Assembly (NCBI RefSeq): GCF_018403325.1
Contig: NZ_BOSL01000010.1
Coordinates: 63,941-127,940, forward strand
Length of the DNA stretch: 64,000 bases
Reading direction: 5' to 3'
DNA from: Paenibacillus vini
Lineage (GTDB): Bacteria; Bacillota; Bacilli; Paenibacillales; Paenibacillaceae
Shown here: in pieces, positions 26,312 through 34,321 of the stretch
Position numbering within the stretch: position 1 is the stretch's first letter
Layout: every line of letters begins with the position of its first letter
Made by a program: the position numbers and the translations under genes
Notes under the pieces: generated by a model
Told to the model about the DNA's origin: nothing
Databases searched by the model: none
What the model saw: the letters and a program-made list of their open reading frames with translations, nothing else

Positions 26312-26353
26312 AAAACGGCTTGATCGGGAAGTATCCTGATCAAGCCGTTTTTT
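26312..26353. terminator. Bidirectional intrinsic terminator
   Basis: AAAACGGCTTGATC pairs exactly with GATCAAGCCGTTTT, with T-runs on both strands. It lies between the MarR gene and the converging small gene at 26358. Confidence 0.88.
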
Positions 26354-26357
26354 GTTC

Positions 26358-26534
26358 CTAATGCGAAGGGTCCATGTCTCTCTCTTTGTTATGATTGCGG
26401 ACGTCATGTGTACGGCGGTCATTGACATCCTGCTGCAGCTGCTGTGCCTGGTGGCTGTTTACGGGAGATTGCTCCAAGTCGTGAACGACATTCCCCAGGT
26501 TTTTATCGCCGGCAAATCCTCTGGCTTTCGTCAT
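26358..26534 (-). CDS. Small hydrophilic protein of unknown function
   Basis: 58 residues from an ATG 20 bp after the upstream stop codon, preceded by GCGAGGA. Very polar and rich in Asn, Gln, His and Asp (DVNDRRTHDVRNHNKERD), probably disordered. A longer frame to 26612 overlaps the upstream gene and lacks a ribosome-binding site. It ends just before a terminator, so it is the last gene of a two-gene unit. I do not recognise it. Confidence 0.6.
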   Translation of the reverse strand: MTKARGFAGDKNLGNVVHDLEQSPVNSHQAQQLQQDVNDRRTHDVRNHNKERDMDPSH

Positions 26535-26553
26535 CCGGGCAGTCCTCGCTTTC

Positions 26554-26898
26554 TCAATTAGGCTTTGTAATCCGTTGAAGGGCCTGGGCACATTCATGAA
26601 GATGACGGACATAATCCGAGGTCATCTCCTGAATTTTCTCGCTCCGCTCATTGACGGTCTGCCCGTCCCTTTCCACATCAACCAACGCCACGGAAACCTC
26701 GCGCGTATCCTTATAAGAACATTCGAAATCGAACGAGTAAAACTGGCGGCCCGCCGCATTGATATGAATACGGAGTCCTTGCGGATTTCCGAGATCGGCC
26801 TCCACCTGCGCCGAATCTCCCGGGTTCAGATATTCCGGCAGTTGCTGCTGCCACGCATGGACGAGCGAGCCTTGATCCAGACTCAATTCCTCATTCAT
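26554..26898 (-). CDS. Conserved hypothetical protein, 114 residues
   Basis: No membrane helix or signal peptide. The fold looks alpha+beta: a beta-rich centre (QGLRIHINAAGRQFYSFDFECSYKDTREVSVALVDVERD, positions about 38-77) between helical ends. The ATG follows AAGGGGAGGTG. It lies 46 bp after the DHA2 exporter stop codon on the same strand in genome order but upstream in transcription, so it could share the promoter region with the 58-residue gene downstream. No function can be assigned. Confidence 0.7.
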   Translation of the reverse strand: MNEELSLDQGSLVHAWQQQLPEYLNPGDSAQVEADLGNPQGLRIHINAAGRQFYSFDFECSYKDTREVSVALVDVERDGQTVNERSEKIQEMTSDYVRHLHECAQALQRITKPN

Positions 26899-26944
26899 CC
26901 TAACACCTCCCCTTTCCCGTTATGGTGTGGAGGAAGCTGCTGTT

Positions 26945-28432
26945 TTATACCTCTTCCGGTTCAGGCGCTTTGCTGCGAAGACCGAGTGCGGAAACTACGC
27001 CGAGGACCGCTATAATTGCCATAATGATAAACAAAGTATGGAGACTTCCGCCAAGCACATGCTTCAATTCCGCCCACAATTCCTTCGGCAGGAGGTGAAC
27101 CTTTTCCGGGGACAACAGGTTGTTGATGTCATCCTGGGAGACCTGGGTGCCTGAAGGCGTGCCTTTAGCGGTTCGGGACACGATCCCGAGATTGATCAAG
27201 GTACCGAATACCGTAACTGCAATCGTCTGGCCGATCGACTTAACGAACGAGTTAAGCGCATTGGAAGCACCGCGCAGATTGTAGTTGACGGACGATTGGG
27301 CGATGATCGTGAACACCGAGAATGAAAACCCGAATCCTAAACCGTACAGCGCATTAAAAATCAGCATCACGTAAATCGGCGTTCCTTCATGAATAAACGC
27401 CATACCGCCTGCACCCACGGCGATAATCAGCATGCCGATGAGCGACGTTAGCCGCGACCCGCGGCTGATAATCCAACGCGACCCGATGATCGACCCCAGC
27501 ATCCAGCTGATCGACATCGGAGCGAGCACCAGGCCGGAAATGGTGGCGTTTTTCCCGAGAACGCCCTGTACCCATAAAGGAAGATACGAGGTAAGTCCGA
27601 TCAAAAGAGCGCTCGCCAGCAAACTGGCGACATTGGAATAGGCAATATCGCGGATGCGGAACAATTTCAATGGAACGAGCGGTTCCTCCGCTTTTTTCTC
27701 CACGATAAAGAACAGCGCCAGCATCACTGCCGCAAGAACGAATATGCCGATTAACAGCGGCGAATTCCAGGCCAATTGCTGGCCACCGGTCGCGAGACCG
27801 AACAGCAACGCCGTTACGCCGACCGTAAAGGTGACCGCTCCGCTGATGTCGACCTTCACTTTTCGTTTCACTATATCTTCTTTTAAATATTTTATGATGA
27901 AAATGAGCGACAAGAGCCCGAATGGCACATTAAACCCGAAAACCCAACGCCAGTTGAGCGAATCGACAAAATAGCCGCCGAGCAAGGGGCCGATCAAAGA
28001 AGAGATCCCCCAAACCGAGCTGATCCAGCCTTGAACCTTCGCTCGTTCGTTAATGGAGTAAATATCGCCGATAATCGTAAACGTGACCGGAGTCAAAGCA
28101 CCGGCGCCGATCCCCTGGATCGCCCGGAACAGGATTAACTGCTCCATGCTTTGCGAAAGCCCGGATAATAGCGAACCGGCCAGAAACAATACCGAACCGA
28201 TGACAAACACCGGTTTTCTTCCGTACAGATCGCTGATTTTGCCAAAAATCGGCGTCGTTACAGCCATCGTAAGCAAGTAGGCGGTAAACACCCAGCTTAG
28301 CAGTTCCACTCCTCCCAGATCCCCGACGATTCTCGGCCCGGCCGGACCGATTACCGTACCTTCAATCGCAGCCAGGAACGTGGAGAGCAGCAAACCGATT
28401 AAAATATAATTCCTTTTTAGTGCGGTACCCAA
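26945..28432 (-). CDS. DHA2-family (14-TMS) drug:H+ antiporter
   Basis: About 495 residues with 14 membrane segments, the drug-exporting major-facilitator DHA2 layout. Motif A is GKISDLYGRKPVFVIGS, motif C lies in the fifth helix (WGISSLIGPLLGGYFVD), and D1-type ATFLAAIEGTVIGPAGPRI begins helix 1. No ATG starts the frame. A TTG at 28432, 8 nt after AAGGAAG, is a better start than the TTG at 28453. Substrates cannot be predicted. The MarR gene at 25785 is the nearest regulator, though two small genes lie between. Confidence 0.92.
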   Translation of the reverse strand: MGTALKRNYILIGLLLSTFLAAIEGTVIGPAGPRIVGDLGGVELLSWVFTAYLLTMAVTTPIFGKISDLYGRKPVFVIGSVLFLAGSLLSGLSQSMEQLILFRAIQGIGAGALTPVTFTIIGDIYSINERAKVQGWISSVWGISSLIGPLLGGYFVDSLNWRWVFGFNVPFGLLSLIFIIKYLKEDIVKRKVKVDISGAVTFTVGVTALLFGLATGGQQLAWNSPLLIGIFVLAAVMLALFFIVEKKAEEPLVPLKLFRIRDIAYSNVASLLASALLIGLTSYLPLWVQGVLGKNATISGLVLAPMSISWMLGSIIGSRWIISRGSRLTSLIGMLIIAVGAGGMAFIHEGTPIYVMLIFNALYGLGFGFSFSVFTIIAQSSVNYNLRGASNALNSFVKSIGQTIAVTVFGTLINLGIVSRTAKGTPSGTQVSQDDINNLLSPEKVHLLPKELWAELKHVLGGSLHTLFIIMAIIAVLGVVSALGLRSKAPEPEEV

Positions 28433-28507
28433 AATAATGACTTCCTTTCTCAAACCTCTATGCGTGCAGACTTTTATAAGACAATTAATTATATAGGAAG
28501 CCCTTCT

Positions 28508-28554
28508 AAAAATAAAGACAGCATACCTCCAGGCGAAAGCCGGAGACTGCTGTC
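28508..28554 (-). terminator. Intrinsic terminator of the ECF transporter operon
   Basis: On the reverse strand GACAGCAGTCTCCGGC pairs imperfectly with GCCTGGAGGTATGCTGTC and is followed by TTTATTTTT. It lies 10 bp after the ECF ATPase stop codon. Confidence 0.8.
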
Positions 28555-28563
28555 CGGATGAAG

Positions 28564-30189
28564 TTAATTTTCCCGAAGTTTGCCGTTATCGAGCGTCCAT
28601 ATTTTGGTCTGCTCCCCAGCAAAAAACTCGGGTTCATGCGTAATCATCAATATGGCCGTCCCCTCGGAAACCGCCTTCCGGCACAAGGCCGACAGCAAGC
28701 GGGCGCCTGCGTAGTCCGTGCCTGCCGTCGGTTCATCCAGCAGGATGAGCCTCTTCCCGGTCATGAACCCGGCCGCGGCGCTCAGAAGGCGCTTCTCTCC
28801 GCCTCCAAGCACATAGGGCGAAGCTTGCTCCCGGCCTTCCAGACCGATCATCCGGAGCATTTCCTTCGCCTTCAGAAGCAATGGCTCAGGGGTTGCATCC
28901 TTGGCGCGAAGCTTCAAAGAGCAACGCGGTCCGTAAAGCAGCTCGTCCAGCACCGTCGAAGCGACAAATTGCTGATCCGGATGCTGGAAGACATAGCCGA
29001 TGTCCTCCGCTAATTCGTACAAGGAGCTGCGCGAAGCATCGCGGCCTCTCCAGAAGATGGCTCCCGAAGGTGCCGGAAGCAAGCCGAGCATCAGCCGGGA
29101 CAGCGTTGTTTTGCCCGATCCGTTGTCCCCGCGCAGAATATGCCATTCGCCTTCGTGAATCCGCATGTGCACATCCTTCAGCACGGCCGGTTCCGTCAGA
29201 TCCGGCCTGCTGCCGGACCGCCTCCGGCCCTTTGCCCCGTAGGCAAAGGAGAGCCCGCGCAGCTCCAGCAGCGGAGCTGCGCCGGGCCGGGCTGCCGCCG
29301 CCGCTGCGGGCGAAGCCGGAGCCTGCGGGCTGGCGGCGTCTTGCAGCTCCCGGCTGCCTGCGGCCGGGGCCGCCTCTCCGCGCGGCGCTTCGCCCGGCGC
29401 CTGCGGCAGCAACCCCAGGCCGCTTAGCAGCGGGCGCTGATCGCGCAGTAACTCCGCGGTCGCGCCGTCCGCCGCGACGCGGCCGGCGGCCAGCACGACC
29501 AGCCGCGTCGCGGCCAGGGCGAGCTCGTCCAGCCGCCCCGTCAGCGTCACCAGCGTCCGGCCGCTCTGGTGAAGCCGGCGCAGCAGCGCCAGCAGACGCT
29601 GCCTTGACGCCGCGTCCAGGCTTGCCGCCGCCTCGTCCAGCACGAGGATCGGCGGCTCCAGCGCCAGCACGGACGCGACGGCTGCACGCTGACGTCCCCC
29701 GCCGGACAGCTCGTTCACGTTGTCCCGGCGGCGTTCCAGCAGATCCGCGTCCTGCAGCGACGCGGTCACCCGCCGCTCGATACTTTCGACCGGCAGGCAA
29801 AGATTTTCCGGGCCGAACGCGACCTCGTCCTCCAATCGGCCTTGGACGAGTTGAGCGTCCGGGTCCTGAAAGACGATGCCGATCACGCCGGCCAAATCCG
29901 CGATCTCCGCCGAAGCCGGGTCAAGTCCGCCTACCGTAACCCGCCCTTCCCGGGAACCGCCTCCCGCCCGGGGAAGATATCCGCTTAGGAGACCGCCCAA
30001 GGTCGATTTCCCGCAGCCGCTCGGTCCGGCGATCGTTACCCATTCCCCTGCGCGAATGGCGAGAGAAATTCCATCTATAGCCGGGCCGGCTTCACCTTCA
30101 AAGGTATAAAATACATCTTGCAAAGCTATCGCCAAGTTGCCGTCTCCCGATTGAGCAAATACGGAAGAAGAAACAATTGAATTTTTCAT
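28564..30189 (-). CDS. ECF transporter ATPase, two fused ATP-binding domains (YkoD-like)
   Basis: 541 residues with two ABC domains. Domain 1: Walker A GPSGCGKST (about 55-63), Q-loop VFQDPDAQLV, signature ELSGGGRQRAAV, Walker B ILVLDEAAASLD; its H-loop reads TLTGRLDE, so the histidine is missing. Domain 2: Walker A RGDNGSGKTT, Q-loop VFQHPDQQFV, a signature degenerated to LGGGEKRLL, Walker B LILLDEPTAGTD and an intact H-loop ITHEPEF. An Ala/Pro/Gly-rich linker of about 50 residues joins them, and the middle of the gene is strikingly GC-rich. The ATG directly abuts the stop of the S-component gene. It powers vitamin uptake with the S and T subunits. Confidence 0.9.
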   Translation of the reverse strand: MKNSIVSSSVFAQSGDGNLAIALQDVFYTFEGEAGPAIDGISLAIRAGEWVTIAGPSGCGKSTLGGLLSGYLPRAGGGSREGRVTVGGLDPASAEIADLAGVIGIVFQDPDAQLVQGRLEDEVAFGPENLCLPVESIERRVTASLQDADLLERRRDNVNELSGGGRQRAAVASVLALEPPILVLDEAAASLDAASRQRLLALLRRLHQSGRTLVTLTGRLDELALAATRLVVLAAGRVAADGATAELLRDQRPLLSGLGLLPQAPGEAPRGEAAPAAGSRELQDAASPQAPASPAAAAAARPGAAPLLELRGLSFAYGAKGRRRSGSRPDLTEPAVLKDVHMRIHEGEWHILRGDNGSGKTTLSRLMLGLLPAPSGAIFWRGRDASRSSLYELAEDIGYVFQHPDQQFVASTVLDELLYGPRCSLKLRAKDATPEPLLLKAKEMLRMIGLEGREQASPYVLGGGEKRLLSAAAGFMTGKRLILLDEPTAGTDYAGARLLSALCRKAVSEGTAILMITHEPEFFAGEQTKIWTLDNGKLREN

Positions 30190-30798
30190 CTAACCCTCGA
30201 CGCCCCGCTTGACGGCATACCGCCGCAAAAGTCCGCTGCGTGCCAGCGCGTCTCCGATCAGCTTGGACAGCAGACCGCAGAGCACCATCCCGCTGAGAAT
30301 ACGAACCGCCAGCGCAATCAAGAGGATATCCGTTCCCCATTTCATATAACCGAACATCCGGGCCGCGAAGAAAAACCAAATCGGCACCAAGGCCCCGCCT
30401 GCCAGAAGCATGACTGGAAAACTCCATTTTCTGTAACGGAAAAAAGCAAATATCGCTTCGGCGACAACCATATAACACGCCGCGGCCACAAAACAGGATG
30501 CAATCCCGTAGGCCGAGCCCATAAACGCCTGTACCACCGCTCCAATTCCGTATGTAATGACCGCCGTCCCCGGCTTGCGGATGATGTAGCAGGCAAGCAA
30601 ACCATAGATCATATATAGGCCGGTTACTGTCGAAGTGGCGATCGGTCCTCCGAGTCCGTTTAGTGCCATATTCAAGGGCGAAAGATACACCGTCATTACC
30701 GCATTGGCGGCAGCCAACATCGCCATCAACACTATATCCAGGGTTGTAAACGCCTTAAAGGTGATCTTCCCCTTACTAGCATTTGCATATTCCTTCAT
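30190..30798 (-). CDS. ECF transporter S component, YkoE-like
   Basis: About 202 residues with six membrane helices. GPIATSTVTGLYMIYGLLACYIIRKPGTAVITYGIGAVVQ and the GxAYGIAS segment are characteristic of the YkoE family, known in B. subtilis for thiamine or its pyrimidine precursor. The substrate-binding subunit would pair with the fused ATPase and the T protein. The ATG at 30798 is 9 nt after GGAGAGG, while the ATG at 30807 sits on it. A BirA-like operator overlaps its own promoter, which suggests biotin-linked control and leaves the true substrate open. No thiamine riboswitch is visible. Confidence 0.85.
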   Translation of the reverse strand: MKEYANASKGKITFKAFTTLDIVLMAMLAAANAVMTVYLSPLNMALNGLGGPIATSTVTGLYMIYGLLACYIIRKPGTAVITYGIGAVVQAFMGSAYGIASCFVAAACYMVVAEAIFAFFRYRKWSFPVMLLAGGALVPIWFFFAARMFGYMKWGTDILLIALAVRILSGMVLCGLLSKLIGDALARSGLLRRYAVKRGVEG

Positions 30799-30820
30799 AT
30801 TCGTCATCCTCTCCGCTTCA

Positions 30821-30868
30821 TTGTAAACCGCGTTTTTTAAATATAGGTTGACAATGAAGATTCGTCAA
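30821..30868 (-). promoter_or_regulatory. Sigma-A promoter with BirA-like operator before the ECF S gene
   Basis: On the reverse strand a -35 TTGACG (30868-30863), a 17-bp spacer and a -10 TATATT (30845-30840) form a good promoter. Overlapping the spacer and the -10 is TTGTAAACC, 16 bp, GGTTGACAA (30821-30854, plus-strand reading). This is one mismatch from the biotin-repressor consensus TTGTAAACC-N14/16-GGTTTACAA. Occupancy would block RNA polymerase. The symmetry and promoter are observed; BirA binding is inferred. Confidence 0.6.
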
Positions 30869-30899
30869 GGCTTTCTTTGCGGGTTCGCGCCCGATTCAT

Positions 30900-31649
30900 T
30901 TATATAAGAAACCACAATCCCGTTGCGGCAGCGATGCTGATAATCATAAGCGCGTACCCCCCGGCTGAAACCTTGACCTCACGCAAAAAAGTTCGGCTTC
31001 TATAGGCTCCAAACCCTTTGGTTTCCATCGAGCCTGCGGTCTGCTCCACACGCCGGATTGCCCCCGCGAACACGGCTACCAGATTTTCGCGCCAAACCCC
31101 AAATCTCTCCCCGATTCCCCGAGGTTTCCGGCCATAGCGAATCTTACGGGCCTCGGCGGCACTCCTTCTTTCCTGTTCCAAAAGCGGAAGAAACGTAAGC
31201 GCCATCGATATTCCGAACACAAACCGGTACGGCAGCTTAAGCCGGGTCGTCATCATAATAACGAAGTCCTGAGGATCGGTCGTCTCAATATAAATCAGCG
31301 ACGAAATAAACAGGCAGAACATCCGGAGCGTAATCGCCGCCGCATATAGAATCGCTTCAAACGAGATACGAATTCCGCCAAGCACCAAATATTCTCCTCC
31401 CCCAGGTGAGGCGAGTGTTGTCAGAACGAACAACGGCAACCCGAAAACGGCAATATAGCCCATCCGGCTGGCCAGCCTTCCCCAGGACATTCCCGCACCG
31501 GACAGAGCGGAGACCGTAAGCAAGAGCAGCAAACCGCACAAAGGCAGCGGCTTGTCCCAATGCATAGCCAACATCGCGATGCAAAACAAAGAGATCAGCT
31601 TGCTAAGCGGATCAAGCTTATGTAGCGGATATTGGCCTTTTTTCCTCAC
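30900..31649 (-). CDS. ECF transporter T component (transmembrane coupling protein)
   Basis: 249 residues with about six membrane helices. The coupling motifs are visible as the Arg-containing SAAEARKIRYGRKPR and SMETKGFGAYRSRT, the two A-R-G-type signatures that contact the ATPases. It belongs to the CbiQ/EcfT/YkoC family. GTG start, 9 nt after GGGGAGG. It precedes the S gene by about 100 bp, in which the second promoter with the BirA-like site lies, and follows the acetyltransferase gene by 21 bp. Confidence 0.9.
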   Translation of the reverse strand: MRKKGQYPLHKLDPLSKLISLFCIAMLAMHWDKPLPLCGLLLLLTVSALSGAGMSWGRLASRMGYIAVFGLPLFVLTTLASPGGGEYLVLGGIRISFEAILYAAAITLRMFCLFISSLIYIETTDPQDFVIMMTTRLKLPYRFVFGISMALTFLPLLEQERRSAAEARKIRYGRKPRGIGERFGVWRENLVAVFAGAIRRVEQTAGSMETKGFGAYRSRTFLREVKVSAGGYALMIISIAAATGLWFLI

Positions 31650-31670
31650 TCCGGCATTCCTCCCCTTCCC

Positions 31671-32231
31671 TCAGCGTCCGTATTCTCTCTTCAAAAGAGA
31701 GTATATCAACAGATCGACAAAGCCCTCTTCCGTTTTCTGATACTCGCGCAGCAATCCTTCTTCCCGGAAGCCAAAAGCCTGAAGCAGCGACCTTGACGAA
31801 TCATTCCTCGGATCTACCAGCGCCTCGATCCGGTTCAGCCCCATCGTTCCATATCCGAAGGGCAGCACCATCCGAAAAGTTTCGGACATATAGCCCCGGC
31901 CCCAATATTCACGTCCTAAATCATAACCGATCTCCCCGCGGTAGGCGCCGGCCAGCTCCCAAACATTGAAGCCGCAGCTCCCGATCAGCCTGCCGGTCTC
32001 TTTCAATTCAATTCCCCAGCGCAGGGTATCCTCGCTCTCGGAAAGACCGTTCAGCAAATTGATCATTTCGTAAGTATCCTCGATGGAGGCAAACGGAGGC
32101 ATATTCATATACCGTACTACCTCGGGATCGCTCCAGTAACGGAACATCTCACGGGCATCCTTCTTTTCCATCCGCCGCAAAATCAGCCTCTCGCTTTCAA
32201 GCACCGGAATCTCTCCGCCGCATTTATACAT
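31671..32231 (-). CDS. RimJ/RimL-type GNAT acetyltransferase
   Basis: 186 residues. It starts with LESERLILRRMEKKDAREMFRYWSDPEV, the usual opening of RimJ-like acetyltransferases. The acetyl-CoA motif is EIGYDLGREYWGRGYMSETF, and NRIEALVDPRNDSSRSLLQAFGFREEGLLRE closes the domain. The natural acceptor may be a ribosomal protein or a small molecule; the sequence does not tell. It is the first gene of a run that continues into the ECF T gene, 21 bp later. The ATG follows GGGGGA. Confidence 0.88.
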   Translation of the reverse strand: MYKCGGEIPVLESERLILRRMEKKDAREMFRYWSDPEVVRYMNMPPFASIEDTYEMINLLNGLSESEDTLRWGIELKETGRLIGSCGFNVWELAGAYRGEIGYDLGREYWGRGYMSETFRMVLPFGYGTMGLNRIEALVDPRNDSSRSLLQAFGFREEGLLREYQKTEEGFVDLLIYSLLKREYGR

Positions 32232-32456
32232 CGGAATCCCCCTGACAGAACGTTGTTTGTTTCATCTACCGCTTCCCATTCATTTATATAATCACATAAG
32301 CCGGCAAGCCGTCAAAGCCGGAATCCCCCTTAAAATCCAGGGTAACCGGGATCATTAAAAATCGGATTACGCGATTTTCCCGCCTGTTTTTCGGTGATAC
32401 TATTTACAGAAGAATTAACATGACAACGATGGGATGGGAAAAGGAGGACGCCTCTT

Positions 32457-33455
32457 ATGATTTACTCTATGATCATGGTCCCCGTATTCTTGCTGCTTGC
32501 CGTTAGCGGAATAACGAGGTTCGCTTTTCGCCAAATCACCCAAATGAAACTGCAAACTCATGATAGAATATTCAATTACTTGGAAACGACAGGGGTCTAC
32601 TCCCGTGAACAATTCAACAATCTGAAGAAACAGGAAGTGAAGGTTACCTCTAAGGATGGATTGACGCTGAGCGGCTATACTCTGGAGCCTCATCCCGGGG
32701 AAAAGCAATGGATGGTCATCGTCCATGGTTACACAGTATCCCTGCATGTTTCCGCGCAGTATATCGAAATGTTTGAGCGAGAGGGCTTTAACATACTGTT
32801 GATAGATCAGCGGAGACACGGAAACAGCCAAGGCATCTATACCACCTACGGCTTTATGGAAAAGTTCGATGTCGAAACCTGGGTTAGCTGGATTTTGGAG
32901 CATTACGGGGAGGAGTGTGTTATTGGGCTGCACGGGCAATCGTTGGGCGGGGGAACCGTGCTGGAGTATCTCGCCATCGCGGACCCGCACGTCAAATTCG
33001 TGATCGCCGACTGTCCTTATTCCGATCTCAGCCGGTTGATGTACCACCAGGTACGGGTTCTCAACAAGATCCCTGCATTCCCTCTACTAGGACTCGTCAA
33101 CAAACGGATGGAGCGTATGGCCGGGTTCCGCATGGAGCAGGTCAGCCCGCTCAAGGCTGTAGAGAACAGCAAGATGCCTGTCCTGTTCGTACATGGAACA
33201 AAGGATAATTATGTGCCTACCTATATGAGTGAGGAATTGTTCGAGCGAAAGCCCGAGCCCAAGCAGCTTCTGCTGGTGGAAGGGGCGGTCCATGCCAATG
33301 CCTATGGCGTGAATCCGCAGCGTTATGCCGAGGAGGTTCATACTCTAATACTGAATGCATTGGAAAAAGAAGAGGCACCCGCAGGTTCTCCTCAGCTCTG
33401 CAATCCGTCACAGACAGCAGCAACCGTAGCTACAGCTACAGCCACAGCCACATAA
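32457..33455 (+). CDS. Membrane-anchored alpha/beta hydrolase (YqkD-like)
   Basis: 332 residues. An N-terminal hydrophobic segment (about 4-20) anchors it. The hydrolase fold shows VIVHGYTVSLH, the nucleophile elbow LHGQSLGGGTVLEYL, an acid in VHGTKDNYVP and a base His in EGAVHANAYG. YGF-x-E-x-D-V-E-T-W is also seen in YqkD and BAAT-like homologues. The last residues (about 315-332) are a run of Ala/Thr/Val made by GCTACA/GCCACA repeats, probably a slippage-generated tail. The ATG follows AAAGGAGG. Confidence 0.86.
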   Translation: MIYSMIMVPVFLLLAVSGITRFAFRQITQMKLQTHDRIFNYLETTGVYSREQFNNLKKQEVKVTSKDGLTLSGYTLEPHPGEKQWMVIVHGYTVSLHVSAQYIEMFEREGFNILLIDQRRHGNSQGIYTTYGFMEKFDVETWVSWILEHYGEECVIGLHGQSLGGGTVLEYLAIADPHVKFVIADCPYSDLSRLMYHQVRVLNKIPAFPLLGLVNKRMERMAGFRMEQVSPLKAVENSKMPVLFVHGTKDNYVPTYMSEELFERKPEPKQLLLVEGAVHANAYGVNPQRYAEEVHTLILNALEKEEAPAGSPQLCNPSQTAATVATATATAT

Positions 33456-33462
33456 GATAGGC

Positions 33463-33669
33463 TCATCTCCCAAGCATTTGATTCTGAGCCATCACAATAT
33501 ACTGATCCAGTCTCTGGCTCAATTCCACTACCGTAACGCTGTTGAAATCTTCCCGTTCGGCAGCGTTCATTAATTCGGACCGCAGATGCTCAATCATATC
33601 CATCAGTTCGCCGCTGACCTTCGGGCGCCCCGGCGTTCGATTGAAGCTCTTGAAGGAGGGATAGACCAT
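33463..33669 (-). CDS. Spo0E-like aspartyl-phosphate phosphatase
   Basis: 68 residues from the ATG at 33669 (AAGGTG before it). It is a two-helix hairpin with LMDMIEHLRSELMNAA and VVELSQRLDQYIVMAQ. The S-Q-x-L-D signature (about 51-55) identifies the Spo0E family, which dephosphorylates Spo0A-P or related regulators and so restrains sporulation. A longer frame to 33765 takes its first 32 residues from a repeat remnant and is not credible. The gene converges with the hydrolase, only 7 bp between them. Confidence 0.85.
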   Translation of the reverse strand: MVYPSFKSFNRTPGRPKVSGELMDMIEHLRSELMNAAEREDFNSVTVVELSQRLDQYIVMAQNQMLGR

Positions 33670-33696
33670 GCAATTCACCTTCTTTATCTTCATAGA

Positions 33697-33736
33697 GAGG
33701 TTGTTCAAACCTCCAAACCTGTCTTTTGAATTCGTA
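33697..33736 (-). repeat. MITE-like repeat, copy 5 (40-bp remnant)
   Basis: Only the two ends of the element survive: GAGGTTGTTCAAAC on the left and TGAATTCGTA on the right, matching the terminal 15 or so bases of the full copies; the middle has been lost. The outer flanks CATAGA and CTTAAA are similar. It lies 27 bp upstream of the Spo0E-like start, in its leader. It shows that the family is old enough here to have decayed. Confidence 0.65.
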
Positions 33737-33831
33737 CTTAAAGCCCATTTTAATGCATGATGCAAAAAACATATTTTGCAAATTTTAAAAAATTTAGCAC
33801 ACTTTGTCGTTGCGTGTAAAATTTTTAACTA

Positions 33832-33884
33832 AAAAAAGGAGGCTGACTCTCAGGTGTAAAAACCTTTTGAGACAGCCTCCTTGC
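33832..33884 (-). terminator. Intrinsic terminator of the gene at 33896
   Basis: On the reverse strand GGAGGCTG and CAGCCTCC form the stem, with inner pairs TCTCA/TGAGA and AGGT/ACCT, followed by TTTTTTTAG. Confidence 0.85.
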
Positions 33885-33895
33885 CACGCCTTCGC

Positions 33896-34204
33896 CTAGA
33901 CCGAATTTACGCCGGCCTTGTCTTCCTTCTCCGGCTGATTCACTGTATCGCACAGCTTTTTCAGCACGGTTCGGATCTCCTTCAATTCTTCCTTCCCAGC
34001 GCCGGTCATCGAGTATACATCATCATGAGAGGTGAGAAAATTGTCTTCCGCTAAACGTTCCAGTTCCTGCTTCACTTCGCGCTCTCCCACTTTATACCCT
34101 TGCGCCTCCAATAGCGGAAGCGTATCGCTAACAGTAAGATCCTCAAGCGTAGCCTGATGGAGCATATGAATTCGAATAAACAAATTTTGCACGTCGGCGC
34201 GCAT
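33896..34204 (-). CDS. Predicted winged-helix-like protein of unknown function
   Basis: 102 residues, acidic and helical: ATLEDLTVSDTLPLLEAQGYKVGEREVKQELERLAEDNFL, then a wing-like SHDDVYSMTGAGKEELKEIRTVL. The layout suggests a DNA-binding winged helix (about 15-80) but no family is recognised. The ATG follows AAAGGGG. It is divergent from the methionine-sulfoxide reductase gene, and a clear terminator follows it, so it is a single-gene unit. Confidence 0.65.
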   Translation of the reverse strand: MRADVQNLFIRIHMLHQATLEDLTVSDTLPLLEAQGYKVGEREVKQELERLAEDNFLTSHDDVYSMTGAGKEELKEIRTVLKKLCDTVNQPEKEDKAGVNSV

Positions 34205-34321
34205 GATGTTTTCCCCTTTCCGGCGTTAGATCGTTCAATTTTAAATTACCCTGCGGAAAGTAGGCGGAAACAGCAATTATTCAGTATAATGAGTTGTACA
34301 GATAAAGGAGGAATTCCAGCT

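Noticed and set aside
28881-29939. Antisense frames of 352 and 304 codons over the ECF ATPase gene
   Set aside because: They arise from the very high GC of that segment; composition is low-complexity Arg/Pro/Ala and the ABC motifs are on the opposite strand.
30808-32456. Thiamine pyrophosphate riboswitch upstream of the YkoE-like ECF genes
   Set aside because: The conserved CTGAGA and ACCTGATCTGG elements are absent on the minus strand in all gaps of this operon; a BirA-like operator is present instead.
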